Assembly (NCBI GenBank): GCA_963693315.1
Contig: CAVNZG010000001.1
Coordinates: 999,368-1,063,367, forward strand
Direction of reading: 5' to 3'
Length of the DNA: 64,000 bases
Source of the DNA: Diogma glabrata
Taxonomy: Eukaryota > Arthropoda > Insecta > Diptera > Cylindrotomidae
The position numbers and the translations under genes are program-made. Below are positions 11,383 to 22,189 of this stretch, in pieces (the stretch's first letter is position 1; every line of letters starts with the position of its first letter). A model generated the notes under the pieces. It made no database searches. It was not told the DNA's origin and saw only the letters and a list, made by a program, of their open reading frames with translations.

Positions 11383-12191
11383 CACAGTGGGATTTGTTCA
11401 TACAGTGTTTGGCAAAAAATATAAGGAGTGCTCGTAGAATATTGAAATTTTGCTCTGAGCCTTTGGTTAGCTCAATTAAGAAAAATATAAAGTTTCATCA
11501 AAATTGGCCACGCCCACTACCCCACCGCCCATAGAACCCAAAATTTATTTTTGGCCCAAAGTTTTTGAAATTTGGCACAGAGCCTTTTATTACCTCAATT
11601 AAGAATAAAATGAAGTTTCATCAAAATTGGTCACGCCCACTACCCACCGCCCATAGAACCCAAAATTTCATGATTTTATGATTTTATAAATTTTATGATT
11701 TTATAAAAGATTATTAATTATTTAAACTTTTTTTTTAATTGATAGTATGGAGTCTTACCTTTCATTTTATTATAGCGGGAGCACCTAGCACGACCGAGCA
11801 ACCTTTTTTTTCTTCCAAGGAAGTTTGCAATCACGGCACATTATAGAACAAATTTTATTCTATCATATCTTTTAAACCATATGAGCGAACTTTATAATTT
11901 TTTTTTTAAATACGCAGAAAAGGCTATATTTGAAAAAAAATCACTATTTAAATTAGAGCAATAAAGTTATCTTACGTACAAACACTATAGAAGTGCGGAA
12001 ACAGTTTTCAATATTTTGGACCAAAATTTACATGTGACTTTACTTCATTATTTCAAAGACAAATAAACGTTTTTTTGGGATACAATTTATGGATTCTTCA
12101 TACTGAATCAATTTTCAACAAAACTGCATTATTACATTTTTAAATTTTATGTGTCGAAAAAATGACTTATTGCACAAAAAATCCCACTGTG
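11383..12191. mobile_element. Transib-like non-autonomous DNA transposon
   Basis: The element begins CACAGTGGGATTTGTTC and ends, read inward on the minus strand, CACAGTGGGATTTTTTG. It is bounded by a 5-bp GC-rich direct repeat, CGGCC, at 11378-11382 and 12192-12196. A terminus starting CACAGTG with a 5-bp GC-rich TSD is the signature of Transib elements, the relatives of RAG recombinase. The inverted R copy has CGGCCT at the corresponding place, consistent with an empty site. At 809 bp it has no transposase. Two direct repeats of about 120 bp inside (about 11440-11560 and 11561-11670) share GTCACGCCCACTACC-like and CGCCCATAGAACCC segments. Confidence 0.65.
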
Positions 12192-12474
12192 CGGCCTACA
12201 GACACCCATAGTTAATGAATAATGATGGAAAAGTTTTTTAGTTAATATAAAAATGTGTATATGCATTTTAAAAAAATTGAAAAAATGGAAAAATGAAGAT
12301 TAAAATGGAAAAAAATGGAAGGAACTAAAAAATAATGGAAAAAATGGATTCAGCGGGAGCCCTGAATTAATGCCGCTGTTTGGTTGGTGAAGCATTACCA
12401 ACATCAATTGAGTGGGTTAGAATAGGTGTTTTGCCTAGCCCAATTTGATTAAAGTTAGGAATCGTGCTAATTAC
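12192..12474 (-). other. Junction: hAT-like end and Gypsy pol fragment
   Basis: From 12346 leftward on the minus strand the sequence reads CAGGGCTCCCGCTGAATCC from about 12364, the form of a hAT terminus, but no partner end was found. It truncates the Gypsy pol reading frame that runs from 12474 down to about 12376. Sequence 12192-12345 is AT-rich with repeated TGGAAAAA and shows nothing else. Confidence 0.45.
12376..12474 (-). pseudogene. Ty3/Gypsy pol fragment, start of reverse transcriptase region
   Basis: The minus-strand frame contains GLGKTPILTH and IDVGNASPTKQRH, the conserved approach to the Gypsy-type reverse transcriptase (family pattern GLGKT..TH.ID.G...P.KQR). It is in frame with 13578-13680 once hAT element 12475-13577 and one copy of its 8-bp TSD are discounted. 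The frame ends at a stop where a hAT-like terminus begins. The remaining reverse transcriptase, RNase H and integrase are not in the window. Confidence 0.8.
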
Positions 12475-13577
12475 TAGTGATTGCAAATTACCCGATTTCA
12501 AATTACCCGGTTACTCGATTAGTATTTTCCAAATTACCCGGATTACCCGGATAACCCGGGTAGTTATAAAAAAATTAAAAGATGAAAAACAATAAAAAAA
12601 AACCTCACAGTAGTATACTAAAAATTGATCCTTTTTTAATTGTAAAATAATATTTCAAAAATATTAAAGCATTTAGGGTAGCTGTACTCATCCGATTTCG
12701 TATTTTTTTTTTAAATTCCTGCAATAGAAAAAACCCGCTCCGATAAAGTGGATGTTGGCTTCACGTTCAATAACGATTGATTTAAATTTTCTATCATTTT
12801 TTTCGGTTTCCTTTATTTACATACAACATTTTCAGCTCTTTATCAACTGTATTACCACTGTTATCTATAGTAGATCTTGTGGAGCCAGCAATACATTTTT
12901 GTAGTTGTAAATTTTCAATATTATAATTAGCCGCATCATTATCCGATTTGATTTTTCATTGCTGACGTATTTCCCCATTTAGTTGAAATTATTCGTGCGC
13001 ATCCAACTACGTGGCACCGAGATTTATCTGATGACATTTTCTTTAACTGGTCCCATTCGATGACACTTATTTTAATTATTAGCTTAAATCTTAAATAAAA
13101 ACTTATCATAATATATTTACTGTTTCTATTTTAAACTAAATATAAACAAATAACCAATGAAGATCCTTAATTTGTTATGACTTAATTTTAATTTTAATGA
13201 GAACTAAAATTCCATAAATTTTGTTATGTGTTCTTCGTCGTTTTTCTGTTGTTTTCGTAATCCAAACAATAATAATTAACTAGAGGGCAGTTTAATGTTT
13301 ACGGATGTGGTTGGTTTAATGTTTATGGTTGAATGTTTATGGACATATTGCAATTTGTATGGTTAGAATAGAATCATTTGTCAACAACTAGCATAAAGAA
13401 TAATTCAAATTTGCAAAAAGAGAATGAGCTGAATTTTATTTTGTAAATTTTATTGAGAAAAAACTGGACCTTTTGTTGTTCGGGTACTCGACCAAAATAT
13501 CCGGATATTAAATACCCGAAAAATCTTCCTAAATACCCGGGTATCCGGGTACCCGGATACCAAGATTGCAAACACTA
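12475..13577 (-). mobile_element. hAT element 2, internally deleted
   Basis: Perfect 8-bp TSD CTAATTAC at 12467-12474 and 13578-13585. The short inverted ends read TAGTGATTGCAAATTACCC (left) and TAGTGTTTGCAATCTTGG (right, minus strand). An 8-bp TSD fits the hAT superfamily. Subterminal regions carry clustered TACCCG/CGGGTA motifs: several at 12487-12565 and several at 13480-13562. Such arrays are typical transposase-binding zones in hAT elements. The interior keeps both ends of a transposase gene with the middle lost. It is inserted in the Gypsy-like pol. Confidence 0.93.
12680..13075 (-). pseudogene. hAT transposase remnant: BED finger and C-terminal dimerisation motif
   Basis: This was found by reading the minus strand. 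The upstream part (about 13073 to 12942) has a BED-type zinc-finger pattern: EWDQLKK, RCHVVGCARIIS and WGNTSAMKNQI, ending in a stop at 12939. The downstream part (about 12900 to 12680) has a segment with DKELKMLYVNK. It then has LSERVFSIAG, the hallmark of the hAT C-terminal dimerisation domain, broken by a stop, with RNRMSTATLNAL in another frame. The catalytic core between them is missing. No function is possible. Confidence 0.85.
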
Positions 13578-13680
13578 CTAATTACCTCTTGCAATTTATA
13601 TTGTTCTTCGCTAGAAAGATGATGAAGACTTGTTTGCTTGTTCGAGGGTAAAGATTTATCAAAAAAGACTTCGGATATTT
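13578..13680 (-). pseudogene. Ty3/Gypsy pol fragment between two hAT insertions
   Basis: The minus-strand frame includes EVFFDKSLP and HLSSEEQYKLQEV, the linker that joins protease to reverse transcriptase in Gypsy-type pol. Frames on both sides connect when hAT 2, hAT 3 and one TSD copy of each are discounted, which shows that both hAT elements entered an open pol gene. Only the fragment itself is described here. Confidence 0.75.
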
Positions 13681-16478
13681 CAGGGACTCTTAACAGGAGG
13701 GGGGGGGGGGGGCGCGAAAAGTATTTGAGGGGCCGCGAAAAATACCAGATTTCTTTTAATTGAATTTTAAAGAATTTTTTAAATCAAAATCGGTTTTTAA
13801 ATCTAGGTGTACGAATGTGTATGCACTTATTTTTCAATAAATACTTTAAATACTGATAGTAATGCATATCATTTTTGGATCATTATATATTTCGAGTTTA
13901 TGCAACACATAGGAAATGACATAGCCGCAGCTAGGATGCAGAAAAATAATTGTTAGGTAGACACCCTCCTGCATCGTTTTATCTAATTTTGTCCAAACAC
14001 ATAGAACTCTTTTTAAAACTTTTCATAATATCAAAATCGAACACGGAAAATTAAATTAATAAATTTATCAGATTTATTAGTGCCAAACAGAATCTAAATT
14101 TTGAACGATGTGAAAATTTCGGTTTCGTATCAAAGTAAAATTATATTCGTTTTTATATAAATATGGACATGTCAACCCATGGCATAAATTCATAACCTTA
14201 GACACAGCTAAACAGAACTATGATAAAGTTAATTCTACTCTACCGTTCATTTCAATATTTGAGCGATATCAACTTTAAAAACTAGCTAGTCAAGGTTTCT
14301 TCAAACCGTTCAAAAGCAAAGTGCAAACAAAATAGTTGAAATGAAACTGATGCTGGGATAAAATTAAATATTTATGGTTTTTGCAGTTAGTATATTGTAT
14401 AACAATGCTAAAATGATGCTCATTTCACTCGAGTATTAAATTAACAGCAAAATCGTAGTGATTTTTCTAAGACATTCAATTAACCTAAAAATACATGTTT
14501 TTATTAATTTAAATGCATCACCATTTTGCAAATATATAAAATTGTCTTAAATTTAAATTTACTGGAGCGAAAATTTAATAGATTTTGATTGAATTTTTCA
14601 ATTCGAAAGCATGAGCTCTCTAAATAAAATTTTCAGTTTATATTTGGTTTCACATGCGTTCCTATGGAAAAAAATTAGTTGCTCAAACGAGTTTTTGAGT
14701 AGATCACCAATGGAACGCTTGCGACGTCAACAGTTATTAAAAATTCGTTTTTTGTGTTTGATTAAGAACCGTATATGCTGCCGAAAACCCTAAATACAAG
14801 AACACGAGAAAATCTTCGATTTCCATTTCGTAAGTAGTATGCAGCTGTAAAGAAGAAAACGTGACCGTGCCAATATATAGTCGTTGGCTAGACGTGCAAA
14901 CAATTATTATTTTTAAATGACCCGGCGAAATAAATGTAGTTCCATTTAAAACGCGTATGCATATTATTTTAACTTAATATTCAGTTCGAAAATGTGTGTT
15001 TATTTCGCAACGTAATTTAAAATCTACAAAAAAGAAAAAAATTAAAAAACTTCACATAACTGGAGGGAGTTTTTATTATGAATACACACTTAAAAAACAA
15101 TGCTTCCAACCGGCAATGCCAAATTTTCAAATTATCAATTTATTTTCAATAGGGTTGTCACACCCGTAGGTCAAAAATAAAACACAATTACAAAAAGCAT
15201 CCTGTCCTTGGGGATCATATTTCCAGAATAAAACAAATTGATTATCCTATCATAAACAAAAGCAATAAAAAACAAATTCCATGCATGGATTCAGAGGACC
15301 GAATCGTTTTGTTTTCAGAGTATCCCAACTATCTCAAACAATTACATATATTTAATTGTGAATTTGTTAAAGAACGTACAAATTATTTAATTTAATGACA
15401 TCCCAAACACTGTTTAAAAATTCGATTTTAATATTTCAAATAATGAACTTGATAAGAGAAGACTTTGAACACGATCCTGCTGATAAATAATATAATTCTA
15501 AATTATTGTCCTTGATGACAAATTTTTTAAATCGAGGAAGGCAGTTTGGAACTCTTTTGCATACATGCCTGCTAGCACATATTTGCGTGAAAAAGAGTTT
15601 TCCACAATGGACCATAAAATAAATAAACCATAATCTGAAGAACTCTTTAATGCAAATAGTATAAAAACCACAGAAATTTTAGTAATAGATTTTGATAAAA
15701 GCATTAATTTCTTTACAATTATTAAGAATAAATAGCTTGATTTAGTCAAATAAATAGTTGACTACATTGGTTTTTTTTATGTATCAAATCAACGTTTTTA
15801 GCATTGAATCTCACCACTTAAATCAATAGATTTGAATATTATGATACCATCTTGAGCGCGGACACCATATTGAGTGTATTTATTTTTTTGTACATTAATT
15901 TCATAATGATTATTTAACGACCAGTTCTGAAAAATGTAGGTTTAGCAGGTAAAATACAACTTAGCTAATAGCTGCAATTGAAACGCAATCTCAGAAGTGA
16001 AATAACACTAATATTTTTAAATAAGTACTGTCGGTACTATCGAAATAGCTTACTGTTCATTTGGTTCTTTGTTGCCGATAAACGGCAATGTTGTCTTCTT
16101 CCACTGAGATCAAAGTAGTGGTATTGGTGCGGTCATAAATATAGCAGTCGGAATAGTGGATCAAGACAACTTTGCCAAATTTTTATTACATGAGGGTTCA
16201 ATTTTGAAGGCTTTATGTTATAATTTTGAATACACTAAAATGAATTTGCGAATAAGGTGGAATAAGATTCTGCTTTAGATATATTTAAAAACTATCAATT
16301 AATTATTGTTATCATAAAATGACAATAAATTCATTGTTTTAAAATGAATATTATAATGATGATTATATTATTTTATAGTGAGTATGATGACCGCGAGAAT
16401 TATTTATTATAAGGGGGCCGCAATTGTCAAAAACTTATTTTAAGGAGGCCGCGACTGCCAAAAGGTTAAGAACCACTG
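13681..16478. mobile_element. hAT-like element 3 (2.8 kb)
   Basis: The left end reads CAGGGACTCTTAACAGG. The right end, inward on the minus strand, reads CAGTGGTTCTTAACCTTTTG. Both ends carry GGCCGCGA motifs just inside. The flanking octamers GGATATTT and GTCTATAT match at only 5 of 8 bases, so the TSD has decayed or the edge is off. The surrounding pol frame is restored by discounting the element plus 8 bp, which supports these boundaries. A 14-base G run lies at 13699. No transposase was recognised inside. A short segment at about 15151-15185 (GGGTTGTCACACCCGTAGG) matches the end of repeat family Z. Confidence 0.7.
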
Positions 16479-17000
16479 GTCTATATCACTGACCATAACG
16501 GTCTGTATACCAAATTTATTCCAAAAAGCACAACCTAAATACAACTCTTGTTGCAAGCCTGGAGCAATGTAAAAGCGCATATTGTGGCTTTTGTTGGCAT
16601 ACTCAGTTTTTATATTTATATAGCCGATCACCTTTTTGTGGTTGCCCACTGGCTGTGGATAGAACAAAAGGAAAATTGTGCACTCTTATATCAAGGTTTC
16701 CAAGATATTTTTCGAAACCCACACCCAATATGCTTATGTTTGCACCGCTGTTTTGTAGCCTATGGTATTTAACACCAGCTATAACAACATCAGCATAAAG
16801 AAGATTATCACTAGCATTCGCAACTATCGTTTCCGACAGTAGGAGTTTCAGTTCACGTCTTCTCTGAAAATATTTATGTATGCGCTGTACACTCTATTGG
16901 GTTTTATCGTGTCTCTGGATTGATACGGATCAGTTGTCAAATAGGCATCAGTTTTATGAGCGTCACTATCAGCTGAAGGTGTCAAATCGGGGTTAACTAT
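16479..17000 (-). pseudogene. Ty3/Gypsy aspartic protease remnant
   Basis: The minus-strand frame from about 16860 down contains the retropepsin active-site context as NSGANISILG (16725-16754), where the expected first residue is catalytic Asp and here is Asn. Further down come VIGYINIKTEYANK, MRFYIAPGL and ELYLGCAFWNKFGI, the flap and C-terminal strand of retroelement proteases. It follows the gag region and runs directly into hAT element 3. The Asp-to-Asn change and the interruption make it inactive. Confidence 0.82.
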
Positions 17001-17011
17001 GTTTTGATTTT

Positions 17012-18754
17012 CTATTTGCCTTGTAGAAATGGAGGTAAATGCTGTCTCAGTCTCAGTTCAGGATCGGTGTTGGTGGTTACTTCGATGTTTTTCTGATGCA
17101 TTGAGGGTTGGTTCAGGAAATGAGGTTCCCTCGATTTCTTCATTTCCTGATGATCGTTTCCCGATGAAATTTGCGAGCAACGACTACTGTTTGGTTTTAA
17201 AATGCCAACTGCTCCACAACCAAAGCAAAATCGGTGTGTTATATTGGTTAAACAGTTTTTAAATAAGTGGCTACCCCCCACAGTTCAAACATTGTGATCC
17301 AACAGATCTTAAATTGCCTTTACTAGCATTAGAGGAAAAGTTAACAGCTTCAATGTTTTGAGAATAGTTTGGCAAAGCTGTTTGTTGACCGTTAGTTGAA
17401 GTAATTCCCATGGTAGTAGATCCTGAAATCTCAACACGATTACAATCTATTGCATGTATTTCATGACGTTTTGAGTTAGTAAATTCTGGCACATACCCTA
17501 ATTAAGATCATGTATCCTCAATCGCAATGCATTTTTTTACTGAATTAAAACTGTCACCAGCAAGGTTTAATTGCAAACCAGGTCATTTTCAAGCAAGGGT
17601 TCTTTTAAAGGAAGACACAACGCCATACCCACGTTATAAAACTCAAGGAATTTTTCTTTAACTCGTTGTTTTCTGTTTTCAATTACGTGTCTGATATCGC
17701 ATTCATTTCTACGATCCTGGAATGGTTCTTGCAATCCCAATCTAAATTGCGGCCAAGTAAGCGCATCATTTTTCTCCAAATATGCCCAATACCATTCCGC
17801 TGCTTGACCCTTGAGCAGCCAAACTACTTCATCCACCAGTTTGTGCTGAGATATACCATAACTTTGGCTAAATGCTCAGCCCTGAATAAGAATCGGTCAA
17901 CAGGCATGTGAGACGACCCATCAAAATGTACATTACAGAAATTTTGGCTTCACACAGGTTTTTGGTTACGAGAAAAGCCCTGGGGATTCACAATAGGTAG
18001 TTCGCATCATACTGGCTTACGTGGAATAGTAGCTTCTGAGCCGGTAAAATGTTTATGAAGAGCAAAATCGTTAGACGTACGTTTTGATTGAGGTAATATT
18101 CCATTGATTTGCGCTAGAAGTGATAATAATTATAGTCATCTTTAGAAAATCCCGATGACTTTGGCGTTTTTGGAAGAGACACGTAAGGCGTTTCGAGATT
18201 CAACGATTCGCGTTGGTAAGACCGTTGGTTTGAGCTACCCCTTCTTTTGACAAAGCTGGATTTTGGCTGGATTAAATGTCAGTTCATCGTTTGGAACTGT
18301 AATTTTAATTGTCCTGAGCGATGCTCTTGATTCATTCAAGTCCGCATTCTTACTGATCACAGACTCAACAAGCTCCAACAACTTTTCGCCGGGAACTAAG
18401 GTAACTTCAGCATATGCATAGTCAGATATGGAATATAACATGCGCTTAAGGCGGGAAGTTATGGGGATTAAACGAGAAGCTATCATAGATAATGTTTCCA
18501 TATCCAAACTTTGATCCGTAGCTTCATCATTGATAGTTTGCTTAAATAGTATTTTTAGCTCTTATATTTTCGTAGCACATAATTTAACTTCACGAATTGG
18601 TTGCTTGCGCTCGAGTAGGAACCAAAGACGGTTGGAATTTTTCATATGCAAATTTCTCTTAAAGTTGATTTAGAACTGATTTAGTTGACCCTTTTAAACT
18701 CCGAATTTGAGCCTCAATTGAGAATGCATCCGGCTCTAAATATTCCAGATCCAT
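17012..18754 (-). pseudogene. Ty3/Gypsy gag remnant with zinc knuckle
   Basis: A likely start lies at 18752-18754 (MDLEYLEPDAFSIEAQ). Decayed frames continue to a capsid-like segment at 17836-17567 with GQAAEWYWAYLEKN, LTWPQFRLGL and QEPFQDR, the pattern of retrotransposon gag proteins. A nucleocapsid-like CLNCGG...SHLFKNC knuckle lies near 17280, with a frameshift in a run of six G. A second Cys-rich motif, CFGCGAVG, follows near 17210. Several stops and shifts break it. Gag packages the element RNA; this copy cannot make one. Its strand and order agree with the protease and pol fragments at lower coordinates. Confidence 0.82.
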
Positions 18755-18885
18755 TTTATCTACGCTATTTATTTCCTTAACCCCAGAACGGTACAAATTG
18801 AACACAACCCAAACGACCTTGGTAAAGAGAATCAGTAGAACGATAAGTTTAATAAATAAAGTCTAACTAACGCTATTCTATACGA

Positions 18886-20318
18886 CCTTGGTTCTCAAAC
18901 TTTTTGATGTTGGGGAACACTAAACTCTGATAGATTTTTAGGCGGAACATCTACAATACAGCATACGCTTTACAACAGGGGGCGAGGGTGGCTAACATTT
19001 TTGAAACCAAAAGTGCAATAAAAAACAGAATAATGTTTGCCAAAACACTCCATTATTTACTACGTTTTCATGCTTAGTTCAAATCGATTTGAAAACCAAA
19101 TTCGAATTGAATTCACCATGAAAACATCAACAATTACAGTTGGAATGCTATTTATTTTTAAATACGATCTCAATTTTTTTTGGGATCGGCAAAACTAATT
19201 ACAAAACAACTAATTTCACATTGATTTATAAAATGTTTATTTCATTAACTTTATTTAAAAGAAAAATACAATATCAAGCATAAAAAAATAAAATATTGAA
19301 CACAATTAATGAAATACAATTAAACGCTTTTTGACCTTTAACAGTTTTTCAACACAGTTTTAAAAACGTTTTCAACCCGTTTTCAATCCAATCATGAAAA
19401 CACTTTACAGTTTGAAAACGGGATGAGAATTCAATTCTTTTTCGATCTGCATGAAAACGTAGTAATTATAAAGCAAAAAGGAAACGGAATCGTGTCGCAG
19501 CGTGTGATTGGCAACCCCCTGCTTCCAAGTGCTACTTTTAGAAAATAATATGTATTTAAATAAAATATGTAGCGATATCGATTGATGCAAATATATTTTT
19601 TGAAAGCACAATTTTAATTACAATACTTTTAAAAAAATATCAAACTTAATGCGATCCATGAGCTTGACGATCTTTACAGATCTCAGCGATATCGGGGCGA
19701 ATAAATGATAACGCCACACGCATTTCTTCTTCTAAATTCCCTAGTCTCTCACGTTTGTTTGTCTTTATATTGATCATAGTGGAAAATCCTGCTTCGCAAA
19801 GTTATGTCGTGGAAAATAACAATTAAATGTTCAAGGATTTTTTGCTTATACTCGGGTATTCATCTTTAACAGAGATCCAAAAATTTTCAGGAGTGTTTTC
19901 ATGAAACTGTAATTTTAATCCACGATCTGAAGAAAGCGACGTCAATTCTTCTTCTTCATTTAAAGTAAAACTTGAAAATTCGGAAGAAATAAACGGGTTT
20001 CTTATCCAATCATCTGTTCATATTGTGTGAAACAAAAACTTCATACATTTTTTATTTATTTATGTGTAAAAGGAGAATTTTAATAACTGCAATAATATTT
20101 TATGTTTTCAAGAAGTAATTTTAACCCGAAAGATATTTTTATTCATACAAAGTCGAGAAACGTGAAAATTTTACGTACGTGTAAATTTTACATTGTATTG
20201 ATTTTTATTTTCAAACAATTTTTAATTGAATTGATTGTACATTTGATTTTTTCGCGGAATAGTGGAAAGTGCATCGCGGAACACCAGTGTTCCGCGGAAC
20301 ACGCTTTGAGAACCACTG
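18886..20318 (-). mobile_element. hAT element 1, non-autonomous (1.4 kb)
   Basis: Perfect 8-bp TSD CTATACGA at 18878-18885 and 20319-20326. Ends: CCTTGGTTCTCAAAC at left, and CAGTGGTTCTCAAAG read inward from the right, the classic CAGTGGTTCTCAAA hAT terminus. The interior keeps only the C-terminal part of a transposase. It lies in the leader of the Gypsy-like element. Confidence 0.95.
19646..20008 (-). pseudogene. hAT transposase C-terminal remnant
   Basis: Reading the minus strand from 20008 gives 121 codons to a stop at 19646. They include WIRNPFISSEF, EEEELTSLSSDRGLKLQF, FWISVKDEYPSISK, an LCEAGFSTMINIKTNKRERL segment and a closing DIAEICKDRQAHGSH. This is the C-terminal dimerisation region of ZBED/SCAND3-type hAT transposases (typical pattern LLPF.TTYLCE.GFS..). 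Two in-frame stops lie just before the LCEAGFS motif. The catalytic domain is absent. Confidence 0.88.
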
Positions 20319-21389
20319 CTATACGACTATGTAAACGCAATAATCATAAAATGTATAAATAACAACAACAATTAAGATTAATTACCAAAAAAAAAAATTA
20401 AAAATACCAATAAATAAACTAATATAATAATTTAAAAATGTTACTTCATGCGGTATGATTGATCACAAAATATACTATGGATGTGGATAATTTATTACAG
20501 GAATTAAAATACTTAACGATTAGAATAAATAAATAAATATAATAATTTAGAAGCACAAAAATGAAAATTTCGCAAATTATAAACTATCACCGAATCAAAT
20601 ACCAACAATGTACAACCAAAAGTATATAAAATATGAGAGTCATGAGAGATCCGCCGTTGAACGCCTGCCCTTCCCTTTCAGAGAACAAAAGGAAAAAAAC
20701 ATGATAATGTACTTGGAAATCGATTATGATAACTACAATCCAAACCCCAGCACGAGCTTACTCTCGGATATACTTATCTCGATTCCTAATAAAGACCATG
20801 TGTAAAACGAAACATAGATGAATGCAAATGAATTGACTTTAACTTTAGGAACCACTGTTTCAAAACATTTTAGGCGAAATCGGTTTATTAAGATAATTGC
20901 GTCCAGAGATCTATGACTTTGGGTCGAATAGTCAAACATTTTCCTATGGAAGAAACAGCTTCAATAATCTCAGTACACGATTAAATCTATTTTAAAAAAC
21001 GACATCCAGAAGGGAAAACCCAAAATGGAACAGTGATTACAGAAATGATTGATTCAAAACAGAAGTTTCCCTAACTGATCAAACATTTGATAATGGAGAG
21101 TTTAAAACATCAGTTCCGAATCAGCACTCGCCTATCGACCTAAACCAACCTTGCTACAAAGTATTATTAAATACCATAGTATAAGATTTTATAGGGAATA
21201 AAGTGTTTAACATCGGAATATATTGGCGTGAATGATAAAAGAAAATGTATTCTACAAAGAAAATGAAATTGAAAATTTCAATTAAACCATTAATTAAATA
21301 AAAAGAAAACGTCACGAAAACTGAGAAGTCTTTCCTTCTAAATAAATATTTTTTTTGTTTTTATTAAATAAAATGACAAAACTATGAGC
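20319..21389 (-). other. Probable leader of the Gypsy-like element; no gene
   Basis: AT-rich sequence between hAT 1 and the primer site. Short ORFs at 20608-20805 and 20102-20362 have no recognisable motif, and the second lies mostly inside the hAT end. Position suggests untranslated leader. Confidence 0.4.
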
Positions 21390-21407
21390 TATAAACTTTG
21401 GGCGCCA
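21390..21407 (-). promoter_or_regulatory. Candidate primer-binding site (TGGCGCCC type)
   Basis: The minus strand reads TGGCGCCCAAAGTTTATA directly after a one-base spacer from an LTR edge that ends CA (plus-strand TGTAAGGTG at 21409). The first eight bases match the lysine-tRNA-type TGGCGCCC start. The rest does not extend the match. It fits the orientation of the gag-pro-pol fragments. Confidence 0.55.
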
Positions 21408-21408
21408 C

Positions 21409-22100
21409 TGTAAGGTGTACCGCTGTAGATAACGGCAACCTTAACAGAAATCATAAGACAATGTGGATCTATTTTTGAACCGCAGCATTTTTTACCCGCT
21501 AGGCATCAGGGGAGATGACATACATATGATAACAAACATATGATTTTATTATACGCTGCATTACCGGAAAGTAAAAAAAAACTTTACAAAACTATCACTG
21601 TGACTGTAACTAACCTACATCATCTCTCTATCACGCCAATATATTCCGAAATCGTAATTTTCTCTGAACTAAAGCTAAAGAAATTAAAGTTAATTAAGTC
21701 ATATTCATATTTTATAAGGAAAGAAAACAATAACAAATCAGCCTAACGAACTAGCATAATAAATTAACAAGTTAAAGAAATAAATAAATTTGATCAATAA
21801 ATAAACACGCTATATAAATAAATAAATTAGGTTAATAAATAAATAAGTTAAATAAATAAACTAGCTTAGTAAAGGAACCCGTTAAAATAATATATAAATG
21901 AGCTTAATAAATAAACAAATTAGCTTACTAGCTCAGTAACCTTCCAAAAGCGCTTTTAGTGTCACCTTAATCATCAAGGAAAAAAAATTACTTTTATAAA
22001 AAATATTAAAGTTAACTAACAACAAAAACCAATAATTTGCTTGGCCATATACATAAATATACATATACAAGCAAAAAATAAAACAAAATTAAATTACCTA
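21409..22100 (-). repeat. Probable 5' LTR of the Gypsy-like element
   Basis: It begins TGTAAGGTGTACC at the primer-site side. The outer end is not determined and lies before repeat R begins at about 22190. AT-rich, with a run of AAATAAATTAG-type short repeats at 21770-21920. No second copy was found, so the LTR assignment rests on the TG start and the adjacent primer site. Confidence 0.4.
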
Positions 22101-22189
22101 GGTCTGAAAGACCAAGTATTACATTCATGAGCCAAAAGTGAAATTCTTACCCCCACTTTTTTGCCATTTCTCGACGTTCTAGGACCTAC

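Larger units (their letters stand above)
12376..22100 (-). mobile_element. Decayed Ty3/Gypsy-like LTR retrotransposon, nested hATs inside
   Basis: Minus-strand order is LTR (from 21409 rightward), primer site, leader 21408 to about 18760, gag, protease, start of pol. Three hAT elements interrupt it: 18886-20318 in the leader, 13681-16478 after protease and 12475-13577 in pol. The left end is lost at about 12376. The right end is not resolved, because no matching second LTR is in the window. The multiple stops show it is old compared with the other LTR element at 23609-39120. Confidence 0.75.

Noticed and set aside
15498..15749. 83-codon minus-strand ORF inside hAT element 3, considered as transposase
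   Set aside because: No hAT motif (no DET, LCE.GFS or SERVFS-type block) and a composition typical of AT-rich chance frames.
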